The notes under the pieces were generated by a model. That model saw only the letters and a list, made by a program, of their open reading frames with translations, made no database searches and had not been told where the DNA came from. Shown in pieces: positions 4,915-5,067 of a stretch of DNA of 5,067 bases. The first letter of the stretch is position 1, and the number at the start of each line of letters is the position of its first letter. Position numbers and translations under genes: made by a program. Source of the stretch: an uncultured Clostridia bacterium (GTDB lineage: Bacteria > Bacillota > Clostridia > Oscillospirales > Ruminococcaceae); assembly GCA_946563605.1 (NCBI GenBank), contig CAMNVW010000126.1:1-5067 (forward strand), written 5' to 3'.

Positions 4915-5067
4915 CTATGCGTCGTGACGCTTTTTGATGCTCTCGATGACCGGCACGATAATCAGCGCCAGCAATCCTGCGGAAAATCCATTGTTGTAAA
5001 GATTTAGCCCGCCGTGCAAAATGCTGGTGTTGAGCACCATGGAGGAATGTAAAAATCCCACCAGTAC
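4915..5067 (-). CDS. C-terminal end of a DUF1576-like multi-spanning membrane protein (partial)
   Basis: Only the last 50 codons are inside the window; the frame is open to the right edge and ends in TAG. The peptide begins VLVGFLHSSMVLNTSILHGG, continues LNLYNNGFSAGLLALIIVPV and ends IESIKKRHDA. The HGGLNLYNNGF motif between hydrophobic stretches, followed by a final hydrophobic helix and a short basic cytoplasmic tail, matches my memory of the C-terminus of DUF1576 membrane proteins, common in Firmicutes and without a known function. The family assignment rests on this short tail, so a different polytopic transporter-like protein remains possible. Confidence 0.65.
   Translation of the reverse strand, partial: VLVGFLHSSMVLNTSILHGGLNLYNNGFSAGLLALIIVPVIESIKKRHDA

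Overview
The window looks like chromosomal DNA from a spore-forming, Gram-positive anaerobe of the class Clostridia, most likely near the Oscillospiraceae/Ruminococcaceae. This rests on three things: a YunB-type sporulation protein, a DUF4358-type lipoprotein, and a DUF1576-like membrane protein tail. The placement is inferred from gene content and protein style; no database search was run. Every convincing gene lies on the minus strand, so transcription runs from high to low coordinates.

In transcription order, the right edge (4915-5067) holds the last 50 residues of a multi-spanning membrane protein, probably DUF1576. A 167-base gap with hairpin repeats follows. Next is a tightly coupled pair: a 115-residue cytoplasmic protein of unknown function (4400-4747) and a 64-residue two-helix membrane protein (4204-4398), whose start codon lies one base past the upstream stop. 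A repeat-rich gap (4104-4203) follows and includes a likely terminator for the pair. Then come yunB (3364-4023), behind a possible sigma-E promoter, and ligA, the NAD-dependent DNA ligase (1319-3298), which has its own good sigma-A-type promoter overlapping the end of yunB. Last is a DUF4358-type lipoprotein (528-1172). The genes do not form one obvious pathway: housekeeping (ligA), sporulation (yunB) and cell-envelope or unknown genes sit side by side.

The left end (1-527) has no credible gene. It is almost entirely inverted repeats: a string of small perfect hairpins at 2-317, then two larger nested inverted repeats at 368-412 and 447-501, the second a likely terminator for the lipoprotein gene. 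The same hairpin types recur at 4109-4200 and 4785-4878. They include a 25-base element present in inverted orientation about 4 kb apart (24 of 25 identical) and a 20-base element present in direct orientation (19 of 20). One hairpin class shows a compensatory base-pair change between copies. This dispersed hairpin family is the most unusual thing in the window. I see no phage, transposase, CRISPR, tRNA or rRNA gene, and no defence or biosynthetic system.
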